53,113 nt of DNA from Effusibacillus pohliae DSM 22757. GTDB lineage: Bacteria; Bacillota; Bacilli; Tumebacillales; Effusibacillaceae. The DNA is taken from NCBI RefSeq assembly GCF_000376225.1, contig NZ_AQXL01000113.1:1-53113 (forward strand), written 5' to 3'. A program made the position numbers and the translations under genes. Of this stretch, positions 41,288-49,090 are shown one piece after another. Below the pieces are notes generated by a model. It ran no database searches and was not told the DNA's origin. It saw nothing but the letters and a program-made list of their open reading frames with translations. The first letter of the stretch is position 1; the number at the start of each line of letters is the position of its first letter.

Positions 41288-41776
41288 CTACTTTTTAAAA
41301 ATGGTCCAGAGCGATTCCTGTTTTTCCTGCATTCCAACTTTATATTTCACTTGCACCTTGACTTCCGTAAAGTGTGCATCCCTGTCAGTAACCGATATGT
41401 TGTACGACATGCCCGTATCAGCCCCGGACATGTAATACAGCGGCTGCCAGCCAGTAAAACTTCCAGGTTGCGGCATGTCAATCCGCTGGCTGATGCTCGC
41501 ATTTTGGTCGACGCCTCCCGGCCCTTGTACGGTACTGGTCAGAATAAAGGAGGAGGCAACCCCACCGGCGCCTGGTTGCATAAACTCCAGCATGGCGGTC
41601 GCCAGCCCGATCGCCTGGCTTCGTTTCCCGCTGTACACGTCCGATTGCAACACTGTACTTTTTAACGTGAGGATCGGGATTAGCACAATGCCAAGCAGCG
41701 CTAACGCTGCCAACGCTTCCACCAGCGTGAACCCTGCCTGCTTACGCCGCTTCCCTTGCGTTCTGGCAAGCAACAT
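41288..41776 (-). CDS. Minor prepilin (type IV, N-methylated)
   Basis: About 162 residues: leader MLLARTQGKRRKQAG followed by FTLVEALAALALLGIVLIPILTL, with the G-1/F+1/E+5 processing site. The remainder is a small head domain, similar in layout to PilV/PulI-type minor pilins. TGGAGG lies six bases before the ATG at 41776, whereas the ATG at 41782 abuts it; longer frames have no such site. It is encoded between the peptidase that would process it and the next minor prepilin. Confidence 0.82.
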   Translation of the reverse strand: MLLARTQGKRRKQAGFTLVEALAALALLGIVLIPILTLKSTVLQSDVYSGKRSQAIGLATAMLEFMQPGAGGVASSFILTSTVQGPGGVDQNASISQRIDMPQPGSFTGWQPLYYMSGADTGMSYNISVTDRDAHFTEVKVQVKYKVGMQEKQESLWTIFKK

Positions 41777-41902
41777 CGCCATCCTCCAGAAACAGAATGT
41801 CTTGCCCCTATTTGCACCCGAATGACACAAGTCACACCAAGGCGACAAAGCCACGAAATCGGGCTGTCTCACAACACGTCGTTTTAAACATGCAGCACGC
41901 CG

Positions 41903-42694
41903 TTATACAAACAGATTTGCATACCATTGAACAAGCGGATCTCCCCACAGATAGGCGATCACCGCACCAAGACTGAGGAACGGTCCGAATGGGAGATGTC
42001 CGCCTTCCCGTAACTGGTTCGTCCACCGCAAAAAAAGTCCTGCCAGCAACCCACTAAAGGACGCGATAAATAAAGTAACCAAACTGCCAGCCAGCCCAAC
42101 CGCCATACCGATGCCAGCCATCAGTTTGACATCGCCAAGACCCATCCCTTCTTTACCGAACAGATACGGACTCAGCCATGCAAGCAGCAGCAAAATTCCC
42201 GCTCCTAATGCACCACCAGCCAGATAGTTCCACCAAGCATGCCCCCCCGTAAAAGCGCGGGCAATCAGAGCAACCCCGAGCAACGGGTATGTCAGTACGT
42301 CAGGCAGGATTAATTCGTGCAAATCGATCACCGAAAGCACAACAAGAAAACTGACAAAGACAAGGCCAAAAACCGTTTCACCCGACCATCCGTACCGCCA
42401 CCCGACCATGCCCCAGAGAATGCCCGTCACAGCTTCCACCACCGGATACTGCCAGTGGATCGAAGCCTGGCAATAACGGCATTTGCTCCGCAAGAACAGC
42501 CAGCTGAAAATCGGGACCAAATCAGCCGAGCGCAACCGCGTGTGACAGCGCGGGCAGCGGGAGGGCGGGTAGACAATCGATTCCCCCGCAGGCAAGCGTA
42601 AGGCCACCACGTTCAGGAAGGAGCCGATTGTGAGTCCGTATATCACTAGCAAAAAAACGAATAGTCCTGTTTGCATCGTATTGATGGCACTCAC
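41903..42694 (-). CDS. pilD: Prepilin peptidase and N-methyltransferase (A24)
   Basis: A 263-residue membrane enzyme with both halves of the bifunctional family. The cytoplasmic loop carries the four zinc cysteines (C47, C50, C72, C75), and the two catalytic aspartates are in SVIDLHELILPD (D124) and KEGMGLGDVK (D188), on the membrane border. It cleaves the prepilins encoded around it and methylates their new N-termini. The start is uncertain: a GTG at 42694 or the ATG at 42676 (MQTGLFVF), neither with a strong ribosome binding site. A hairpin after the pilin gene separates it from the abundant pilin message. Confidence 0.92.
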   Translation of the reverse strand: MSAINTMQTGLFVFLLVIYGLTIGSFLNVVALRLPAGESIVYPPSRCPRCHTRLRSADLVPIFSWLFLRSKCRYCQASIHWQYPVVEAVTGILWGMVGWRYGWSGETVFGLVFVSFLVVLSVIDLHELILPDVLTYPLLGVALIARAFTGGHAWWNYLAGGALGAGILLLLAWLSPYLFGKEGMGLGDVKLMAGIGMAVGLAGSLVTLFIASFSGLLAGLFLRWTNQLREGGHLPFGPFLSLGAVIAYLWGDPLVQWYANLFV

Positions 42695-42731
42695 ACTTTC
42701 GTACGCTATAGAAGTTTCACTATTTAGAGAA

Positions 42732-42755
42732 GTGCCCCCACCAGGGTGGAGGCAC
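42732..42755 (-). terminator. Hairpin between the pilin and pilD genes
   Basis: GTGCCTCCACC and GGTGGGGGCAC (minus strand, 42755-42745 and 42742-42732) pair with one mismatch around a tiny loop. Only TTCTCT follows, so it is more likely a partial terminator or a 3-prime stabiliser that lets pilin mRNA exceed that of the rest of the operon. Confidence 0.55.
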
Positions 42756-42772
42756 GAATAGCTTATGGGTTC

Positions 42773-43243
42773 TTAGTAGTTAATTTGAACGAACTGTTGG
42801 ACTCCAGTACTGCTCAAAGTATGTGGGCTTGTAACTTTGATCGTTCCTGATGCGGATTGATTGGGCAATGTTACGGTAATGGTGTAAACAGCCGCATCCC
42901 ATGGATCTTTTGGCTCTTCGGCCAAATAACCTTGATTCACGAGAACATTTTGTACAGTGTCGCCATTGGTATAATTCAGGGAACCAGCTTGACTGGGGTG
43001 ATCCATGATATACCTTTGAGAGGCATTGAGAATCGTTCTTATGTTCGCCATATCTGTCTTGACCCGCGCGTCTTCAATTTGTTTGGTCACAGCAATGAAT
43101 CCTACCCCACCAACGATCGACAGGATCACGACAACCGCCATCATCTCCACCAGCGTAAGACCTGCCTGGCGTTTGCGGCGCTTTTGTTCGAAGGGCAGTT
43201 CCGCTGTCACGTTTTGTGCCGTCTGCACCTTTGTTTTCCACAT
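42773..43243 (-). CDS. pilA: Major pilin candidate (type IV prepilin)
   Basis: About 156 residues. A long 28-residue leader rich in K, R and Q ends in RKRQAG, followed by LTLVEMMAVVVILSIVGGVGFIAV with glutamate at +5, the type IV pilin N-terminus. The head begins with TKQIEDARVKTDMANIRTILNASQRYIMDHP and ends with PNQSASGTIKVTSP, similar to GspG/ComGC-like pseudopilin-sized pilins. It has DPWD. Its place just after pilC and before a hairpin suggests it is the most expressed subunit. The ATG at 43243 has AGAGGAAG four bases upstream. A major pseudopilin role cannot be excluded. Confidence 0.82.
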   Translation of the reverse strand: MWKTKVQTAQNVTAELPFEQKRRKRQAGLTLVEMMAVVVILSIVGGVGFIAVTKQIEDARVKTDMANIRTILNASQRYIMDHPSQAGSLNYTNGDTVQNVLVNQGYLAEEPKDPWDAAVYTITVTLPNQSASGTIKVTSPHTLSSTGVQQFVQINY

Positions 43244-43311
43244 CTTGCTTCCTCTCCCTTTTCCCCATATGTTTTTTATTCCACTGCCCACCGGGATCGC
43301 ACCATGGGCAG

Positions 43312-44535
43312 CTACTGCGCAAAGTTGATCATGGTAAACATCGGCAAATAAATCGACAAAATGATCAGGCCAACCACCACTGCCAGAAACAGAATCATCA
43401 ACGGTTCCAGCAAAGCGTTCAAACGGGAAGAGAACTCAACCACTTCCAATTCGTAAAATCCGGCCAGATTTTCCATCAAACCGTCAAGTTCCCCCGTCTC
43501 CTCGCCGACCGCCACCATATGAGTCACCATTGCCGGAAACAGCAGCGGGTATTTTGCCAGCGTAACGGACAGCCGTTCGCCTTTCCGCAGGTTTTGCTGC
43601 GCTTCCGTCACCGCCTTGTCGAACAGCCGGTTACCGATGATTTTGCGGATTAGCTCAAGCTGGTCCAAAATCGGCACGGCGCTCGCTTCCAGCGTGGCGA
43701 AGGTGCGGGCGAAGCGGGCGATCACACCCTTTTGATACAGTTTTCCAAACACAGGCACGCGAAACTTGAGGGTATCCCAAAACAGGCGTCCCGTTTGCGT
43801 GCTGACCGCTCCGATGACGGCAAGCGCGATCACGATCACACCGGCGAGTGCCCAATACCATTGATGGACAAGAAAATGGCTGATACCCAGCGTGATCCTT
43901 GTGGGTAACGGAAGTTCCACGCCCTGTTGCGCAAACGTCGCAGCAAACGTGGGCACGACTGAAATGAGCAGGAAAATGCTGACCGCAATGGCGATCAAGA
44001 ACACGATGCTTGGATAAATCAAAGCTGAAACGAGTTTTTGTGAGGTGACGCGCTGTCGTTCGAAAAAGTTCGCCATCCGGTCCAACATGGTTTCCAGTTG
44101 CCCGGCGTATTCCCCGGCCCCGACCATGTGGACAAACATCTCGGGAAACACGTTTTCGTGTTTGGCGAACGACTCCTGCAGCGACATTCCTTGCCGGACG
44201 TCCTGCTCGACTGCATGCAGCGCTTTCTTCAAAAGCCGGTTTTCCGTCTGTTCGGCCAACACCTGAAGCGATTGGGTAACGGAAACACCGGCGCGGATCA
44301 GAGTGGCAAACTGGCGGCAGAAAGGCGCAAATTCCTGCAGCTTCACGCGCCCGCCCGCAAGCAACCGAACGTTGATCTGCCGCTTGAGGCCAGCCTCGGC
44401 CCTCGGCGAAAGTTGCGTCGGAAACAGTCCCTGCTTGCGTAATTCGGCGGCAGCAGCTACCTGATCGGCGGCTTCTATGTATCCGCGCAAGTTCTTTCCG
44501 GCACGGTTGACAGCTCTGTAACGAAATTGAGCCAC
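43312..44535 (-). CDS. pilC: Type IV pilus platform protein PilC
   Basis: About 407 residues, the usual GspF/PilC length. Two repeats of the GspF domain are visible: FCRQFATLIRAGVSVTQSLQVLAEQ...MVGAGEYAGQLETMLDRMANFFE and FARTFATLEASAVPILDQLELI...MVAVGEETGELDGLMENLAGFYE. Three membrane helices lie around 170-190, 215-240 and 380-400. I choose the GTG at 44535 (VAQFRYRAVN) because GGGGGAGGAT lies nine bases upstream and the family starts AxFxYxA; an in-frame ATG further up lacks a site. It is the first gene of the pilus operon. Confidence 0.9.
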   Translation of the reverse strand: MAQFRYRAVNRAGKNLRGYIEAADQVAAAAELRKQGLFPTQLSPRAEAGLKRQINVRLLAGGRVKLQEFAPFCRQFATLIRAGVSVTQSLQVLAEQTENRLLKKALHAVEQDVRQGMSLQESFAKHENVFPEMFVHMVGAGEYAGQLETMLDRMANFFERQRVTSQKLVSALIYPSIVFLIAIAVSIFLLISVVPTFAATFAQQGVELPLPTRITLGISHFLVHQWYWALAGVIVIALAVIGAVSTQTGRLFWDTLKFRVPVFGKLYQKGVIARFARTFATLEASAVPILDQLELIRKIIGNRLFDKAVTEAQQNLRKGERLSVTLAKYPLLFPAMVTHMVAVGEETGELDGLMENLAGFYELEVVEFSSRLNALLEPLMILFLAVVVGLIILSIYLPMFTMINFAQ

Positions 44536-44612
44536 CGAAAGCCTATCCTCCCCCACTGCCAACTTCATCGATTGCAAAATGATTGCGCAATGATCGGTTT
44601 CCCCTAGTGTTA

Positions 44613-44640
44613 ATTATACTCGATTGTCAAATGGAAGGAA
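44613..44640 (-). promoter_or_regulatory. Possible promoter of the pilus operon
   Basis: A perfect TATAAT (44618-44613) lies 78-83 bases before the pilC start, but the -35 at the right distance is only TTCCTT (44640-44635), 16 bases away. A TTGACA close to it is just six bases from the -10 and cannot be its partner. An alternative sigma factor or an activator is possible. Confidence 0.3.
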
Positions 44641-44708
44641 ATATAAAATTCGATAAAATTCGTCAACCCCGTTTGACTTTCCTAGTATCTGCCGACAAGT
44701 CTGCCACT

Positions 44709-44741
44709 AAAAAAGACAGAGTGCATCATGGCACTCTGTCT
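44709..44741 (-). terminator. Terminator of metH
   Basis: On the minus strand AGACAGAGTGC (44741-44731), a six-base loop, GCACTCTGTCT (44724-44714), then TTTTTAG. A perfect 11-base stem placed 26 bases past the metH stop. Confidence 0.9.
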
Positions 44742-44766
44742 GCTGTGCGGCTTTGCTTCCCATGTT

Positions 44767-47700
44767 TTACTCAACATTAAAGTATCTCGCTTCCGGGTGG
44801 GCGAACACCATCGCTGAAACGGACGCTTCCGGGTCCATCATGCAGCCTTCCGTCAGATGCACACCGATATCTTCCGGTTGCATCAAGCGGAACAATTGCA
44901 CCTGATCGTCCAGGTTCGGACAAGCCGGGTAGCCGAACGACACGCGAATCCCCTGATAGCGGGCGCCAAACCGCTCCTGCATCGTCATCTCCGGCGGATC
45001 GGGGAATCCCCACACATCGCGCATGATCTGGTGAATCCGCTCGGCGAACGCTTCCGCCAACTCCAACGCCAAAGCCTGAATCGCATGCGACCGCAGGTAA
45101 TCGCCCCTGTCTTTCCATTCATTTGCCAGTTCTCGGACGCCTTTGCCTGCCGTCACGACCAGGAAGCCGACATAATCCATCACCCCGCTGTCCACCGGTT
45201 TCAGAAAATCGGCCAGGCAAAGGTACGGAGCCTGCTTCTGCCGCGGGAACGAGAACCTCTCGATCACCTTCGAATGATCCTGCGGATCATAGATCAGGAT
45301 GTCGTTGCCCGCCGATTGCGCCGGAAAAAACCGGTACATTCCGTGTGCCCGGATGATTCCCTGCTCCTTCGCTTCCCGCATCAGCCGGTCGATCACGCCC
45401 ATCAATTCGGCCGCTTTCGGATCCCCTTCCGCTAGCAACTGCTCGACGTTTCCTTTCACGCCCAGGTGCTTTCCCAACAGCATCCGCAGGTTCAAATACG
45501 GCTGCAGGAACGAGATCGGGTAATCGCGCAGCACATGCCGTTCAAAATCGGGCGGGACAAACACCGGTGCGTCCCGGTTGACATTCGACCGCCCGGCCGC
45601 CGGCGCTGCTTCCGCCCGGCCGTCCGTCCCGCCTTTGCCCGCTTCCATCACATACGATTGTTGGATGTCCCGCAACTCCTGAATCAACGCTTTCCGCTGC
45701 TCTTCATCGCTTAACCGGTTGGCCAGTTCCAGCCCGTCCATCGCATCTTTCGCGTACAGAACCAGCCCGTTGTACTCCGGCGCGATCCGCGTGTGCGTGA
45801 ACTTACGGGTGAGAGCGGCGCCGCCGACCAGAATCGGCACATCAATGCCCGCTGCCCGCAGGTCCTGGGCGGTCGTTACCATCTGCTGCGCCGATTTGAC
45901 CAACAGCCCGGACAGGCCGATCGCATCCGGCTTCTCCTTGCGATAGGCCTCGATCAACTGTTCAGGCGGTACCTTAATCCCCAGGTTGATCACCTGATAG
46001 CCGTTGTTCGACAGGATGATCTCGACCAGATTTTTGCCGATGTCATGCACGTCTCCCTTGACGGTCGCGAGCAAAATCTTCCCTTTGACGGCCGCCTCCG
46101 CCCGCTCCATGAACGGTTCCAGATAGGCGACCGCCGCTTTCATCACTTCCGCACTCTGCAGCACTTCCGCGACGATCAACTGGTTGTCGTTGAACAGCCT
46201 GCCAACTTCCTCCATCCCTTTCATCAGCGGGCCGTTGATGATCTCAAGCGGCGCATACCGGGTCAGCGCCTCGTTCAGATCGTCAATCAGGCCGTCCTTG
46301 CTGCCTTCCACCACATAGTTCGCCAACCGTTCTTCCAGGCTGAGGCTGGACACTTCCTTCACCTGGGCCGTCTTTTTCTCCCGGTAAAAAGCGGTGAATC
46401 GGGCAAGAGTCTCGTCATTCGTATGGAACAGCAGCTCTTCCGCCAGCCGCCGCTCCTCTTCCGGAATCGACGCATAGCGCTCCAGCTTTTCCGTGTTCAC
46501 AATTGCATAGTCGAGACCCGCTTTCGTACAGTGATAGAGAAACACCGCGTTCAGCACTTCGCGACCGGCTGGCGGCAACCCGAACGATACGTTGGAGATC
46601 CCAAGGATCGTCGCACACTCCGGCAGTTCCCGCTTGATTAGGCGGATGCCCTCCACCGTTTCCGGGGCCGCTCCGATATACTGTTCATCGCCCGTGCCGA
46701 CCGGAAACACAAGCGGATCAAAAATAATGTCTTGCGGATGGACGCCATATTTGTGGACCAACAGATCGTAGGATCGTTTGGCGATTTCCAGCTTTCGCTC
46801 GCGCGTCACCGCCATCCCCTGCTCATCGATCGTTCCGACCACCACCGCCGCCCCGTACCGGTTGATCAGCGGCGCCACCTCCGCGAACCGCTTTTCCCCG
46901 TCCTCCAGGTTGATCGAGTTGATGATCGCCTTCCCTTGCGAATGTTTCAATCCCAGTTCGATCACCCGCGCATCGGTCGAATCGATCATCAACGGCACTT
47001 TTATTTTTTTGACGACAAACGGCAGGAATTTTTCCATATCGCCGTACTCGTCCCGGTCCGGGTCGGCCAGGCAGATGTCGATGATATGCGCGCCTTTTTT
47101 TACCTGGGCCCGGGCGATTTCCGCCGCGTCCTCATACAATCCGCTGGCGATCAACGTCCGGAACTTCTTGGATCCGATGACATTGGTCCGTTCCCCCACC
47201 AACAGCGGGCGGTTGTCCGCCTCCAGATAGACGGTTTCGATTCCAGAGACAGCCGGCAGGTGGCCGCACGCCGGTTGCCGCGGCTTGTAGTCCTTCAACG
47301 CTTCCGCCAACGCCCGGATATGCTCCGGTGTCGTCCCGCAGCAGCCCCCCGCAATGTTCAGCCAACCGAGCTCAGCGAAACCGGCCATTTTTTTCGCCAG
47401 CGCTTGCGGCGATTCGTGGTAATGGCCGTTCTCATCCGGCAGCCCGGCATTCGGATAGCAACTGACCCCGCACTGCGCCAGTTCGGACAGGGTCCGCAAA
47501 TGGTCGCGCATGAATTCCGGCCCAGTTGCGCAGTTCAGCCCGACGGTAATCGGCTTCAGGTGTTCGAGCGAGATGTAGAACGATTCGATATTCTGGCCTG
47601 CCAACGTGGTGCCCATCGGTTCGATCGTGCCGGACAGCATCAGGGGCAAGCGGACGCCCAGCTCCGCAAACGCTTTTTGAATCCCGATGCCGCCAGCTTT

Positions 47701-48231
47701 CACATTCAGCGTGTCCTGTGCCGTTTCCAAAAGCAGCACATCGACGCCGCCCTGAATCAGCGCTTTCGCCTGTTGGTAATAATTTTCCACCAATTTTTCA
47801 AACGTCGTGCCGCCCGTCACCGATAACGTCTTGGTGGTCGGTCCCATCGCTCCAGCTACGAAACGGGGCCATTCCGGCGTCGAGTATTTTTTTGCCGCCT
47901 CCACCGCCAGCCTTGCCGCCGCCCGGTTGATCTCGTCCGCCCGCTCCTCCAGGTTGTATTCGGCGAGCACCAGCCGGGTGGCACCGAACGTGTTGGTCTC
48001 GATAATATCCGCCCCGGCATCCAGATACTGCTCGTGAATGCGGCGGATCACATCCGGCCGCATGATGTTCAGGTACTCGTTGCACCCCTCGTACGCTTCC
48101 CCGCCAAAATCGGCCGCCGTCAGACCGGCCTGCTGAATCATCGTGCCCATCGCGCCGTCGAGAATCAGGATTTTTTTCTTCATTTGTTCCAATATCGGAT
48201 GTTGCGACACCTTTCCCGTCTCGCTGCTCAT
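44767..48231 (-). CDS. metH: Cobalamin-dependent methionine synthase
   Basis: About 1154 residues with all four modules. 1-320: homocysteine domain with TNTFGAT, GLNCATGP (zinc cysteine near 238) and GGCCGTTPEH. 330-630: methyltetrahydrofolate domain (GERTNVIGS, DICLADPDRDEYGDMEKF). 640-870: cobalamin cap and binding domain with the lower-axial histidine motif DVHDIGKN near 730. C-terminal reactivation domain with RVSFGYPACPNL near 1095. It transfers the methyl group of 5-methyltetrahydrofolate to homocysteine; the activation domain means it can be repaired with SAM and a flavodoxin-type reductant. ATG at 48231 with GAGAGGGG nine bases upstream. A SAM-I riboswitch and terminator precede it; the frame is also open upstream to a GTG at 48378 (see findings). 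Confidence 0.95.
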   Translation of the reverse strand: MSSETGKVSQHPILEQMKKKILILDGAMGTMIQQAGLTAADFGGEAYEGCNEYLNIMRPDVIRRIHEQYLDAGADIIETNTFGATRLVLAEYNLEERADEINRAAARLAVEAAKKYSTPEWPRFVAGAMGPTTKTLSVTGGTTFEKLVENYYQQAKALIQGGVDVLLLETAQDTLNVKAGGIGIQKAFAELGVRLPLMLSGTIEPMGTTLAGQNIESFYISLEHLKPITVGLNCATGPEFMRDHLRTLSELAQCGVSCYPNAGLPDENGHYHESPQALAKKMAGFAELGWLNIAGGCCGTTPEHIRALAEALKDYKPRQPACGHLPAVSGIETVYLEADNRPLLVGERTNVIGSKKFRTLIASGLYEDAAEIARAQVKKGAHIIDICLADPDRDEYGDMEKFLPFVVKKIKVPLMIDSTDARVIELGLKHSQGKAIINSINLEDGEKRFAEVAPLINRYGAAVVVGTIDEQGMAVTRERKLEIAKRSYDLLVHKYGVHPQDIIFDPLVFPVGTGDEQYIGAAPETVEGIRLIKRELPECATILGISNVSFGLPPAGREVLNAVFLYHCTKAGLDYAIVNTEKLERYASIPEEERRLAEELLFHTNDETLARFTAFYREKKTAQVKEVSSLSLEERLANYVVEGSKDGLIDDLNEALTRYAPLEIINGPLMKGMEEVGRLFNDNQLIVAEVLQSAEVMKAAVAYLEPFMERAEAAVKGKILLATVKGDVHDIGKNLVEIILSNNGYQVINLGIKVPPEQLIEAYRKEKPDAIGLSGLLVKSAQQMVTTAQDLRAAGIDVPILVGGAALTRKFTHTRIAPEYNGLVLYAKDAMDGLELANRLSDEEQRKALIQELRDIQQSYVMEAGKGGTDGRAEAAPAAGRSNVNRDAPVFVPPDFERHVLRDYPISFLQPYLNLRMLLGKHLGVKGNVEQLLAEGDPKAAELMGVIDRLMREAKEQGIIRAHGMYRFFPAQSAGNDILIYDPQDHSKVIERFSFPRQKQAPYLCLADFLKPVDSGVMDYVGFLVVTAGKGVRELANEWKDRGDYLRSHAIQALALELAEAFAERIHQIMRDVWGFPDPPEMTMQERFGARYQGIRVSFGYPACPNLDDQVQLFRLMQPEDIGVHLTEGCMMDPEASVSAMVFAHPEARYFNVE

Positions 48232-48269
48232 GTTCGGTTCCCCTCTCCCCGTCAAATCCCAATCGTTCT

Positions 48270-48326
48270 CACCTGAAAAGGAAACTCGGCTAAAAGCGCC
48301 TGCATCCGTGCAGGCAACGCCGAGTT
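48270..48326 (-). other. Additional nested hairpin in the metH leader
   Basis: Between the riboswitch terminator and metH, AACTCGGC (48326-48319) pairs with GCCGAGTT (48290-48283), enclosing CCTGCA/TGCAGG (48314-48309 with 48304-48299). On the message it is followed by TTCCTTTTC, so it resembles a second, weaker terminator or a stabilising stem. I do not recognise a known RNA family. Confidence 0.5.
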
Positions 48327-48339
48327 GATCGTCCATGAT

Positions 48340-48368
48340 CAAAAGCCCTCTCCGGATCCGAGAGGGCT
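48340..48368 (-). terminator. Riboswitch expression-platform terminator before metH
   Basis: On the minus strand AGCCCTCTC (48368-48360) pairs with GAGAGGGCT (48352-48344), then TTTTGATC. It starts 18 bases after the end of the SAM-I aptamer and would form when SAM is bound. Confidence 0.85.
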
Positions 48369-48385
48369 GAACGTTCACAGTTGGC

Positions 48386-48495
48386 TCCTCCTATCTTCCA
48401 GAACGCGTTCTGCTGGAATTAGCACCGTGTGCGCACACCGGTTGCTGTGGTTTCATCGGGCCAGATCCCTCCACCACTCTGGATAGAAGTTATGA
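48386..48495 (-). ncRNA. SAM-I (S-box) riboswitch upstream of metH
   Basis: On the minus strand the conserved S-box elements appear in order: CTTCTATCCAGAG (P1 and start of P2), GGTGGAGGGA, CTGGCCC, GATGAAACCACAGCAACC (P3 region), GGTGCTAATTCCAGCA, and the closing P1 strand GATAGGAG (48395-48388). These match the SAM-I consensus closely. With SAM bound the terminator at 48340-48368 forms and metH transcription stops; at low SAM the antiterminator allows readthrough. This controls methionine synthesis by its end product. Confidence 0.93.
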
Positions 48496-48519
48496 CAAAT
48501 CGTTTTTCGATTTTTTATT

Positions 48520-48549
48520 AGTTTGCACTGAAACCGGTGGTTGTGTCAA
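48520..48549 (-). promoter_or_regulatory. Promoter of the metH transcript
   Basis: On the minus strand TTGACA (48549-48544), an 18-base spacer and CAAACT (48525-48520), with TG just ahead of the -10 region. Transcription would start near 48513, about 18 bases before the riboswitch. The AT-rich 48597-48730 stretch beyond it shows no gene. Confidence 0.45.
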
Positions 48550-48730
48550 GGGTGATCACCGGCTCTCATAGCTTGAGAAAGAACCATTTTTTCAATTTCA
48601 ATAACCCCGTATCCACATTACTTATGATATCCTATCTACAAAAACAATTATACAGAATGTTTTATGTTTTTCAACTATATAATACACAAAAACTATTAAT
48701 ATAATCCCAATGAATTATAGAAAAACTTAT

Positions 48731-49040
48731 TCACAGCGATTCCTCTAAGGCGTTTTCTGTGAGGAAGAACGATGGAATAAAAGTTATAGTATGTAGAAAG
48801 TGAATTCGTATGTCCATATTCACGCCCCGGTCGATAAACACGACCTTGTCGGCCGCTTCACGGGCGAAGTTCATCTCGTGGGCGACGACCACCATCGTCA
48901 TCCCTTCCTGCGCCAGCTCTTTCATCACTTTCAGGACTTCGCCCACCAACTCCGGGTCGAGGGCGGAGGTCAGCTCGTCAAACAGCAACACGGCCGGTTC
49001 CATCGCCATCGCGCGTGCGATTCCCCCTCCTGCTGGCCGG
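48731..49040 (-). pseudogene. Remnant of an amino-acid ABC transporter ATPase (GlnQ-like)
   Basis: Only the middle of the gene remains. From 49019 the frame reads [24 protein letters not shown] (Walker B), then [35 protein letters not shown] to about 48822. This is the C-terminal half of polar amino-acid importer ATPases such as GlnQ. Just upstream, GGCCAGCAG could be the last bases of the SGGQQ signature, but the bases that should encode QRVA are lost with a frame change. Beyond 48822 the sequence turns AT-rich and unrelated, ending in a stop at 48731. Both ends are therefore deleted and no permease or binding protein genes accompany it. Confidence 0.8.
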
Positions 49041-49049
49041 TATTGCCAT

Positions 49050-49078
49050 CAAAAAGAGGCATGCCGCCCGGCATGCCA
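49050..49078 (-). terminator. Terminator of the PaaG-like gene at 49091
   Basis: Two copies of the self-complementary GGCATGCC (49077-49070 and 49065-49058) form the stem, followed on the minus strand by TCTTTTTG, 13 bases past the stop. Confidence 0.8.
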
Positions 49079-49090
49079 GTGACCATGTTC

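Noticed and set aside
44613-44630. TTGACA and TATAAT together upstream of pilC
   Set aside because: They are only six bases apart, too close for a sigma-A promoter; only the -10 may be real.
46732-47826. Plus-strand frame opposite metH
   Set aside because: Shadow of metH, with no start signal or family.
48386-48495. A cobalamin riboswitch in the metH leader
   Set aside because: No B12-box pattern is visible; the conserved segments match the SAM-I class instead.
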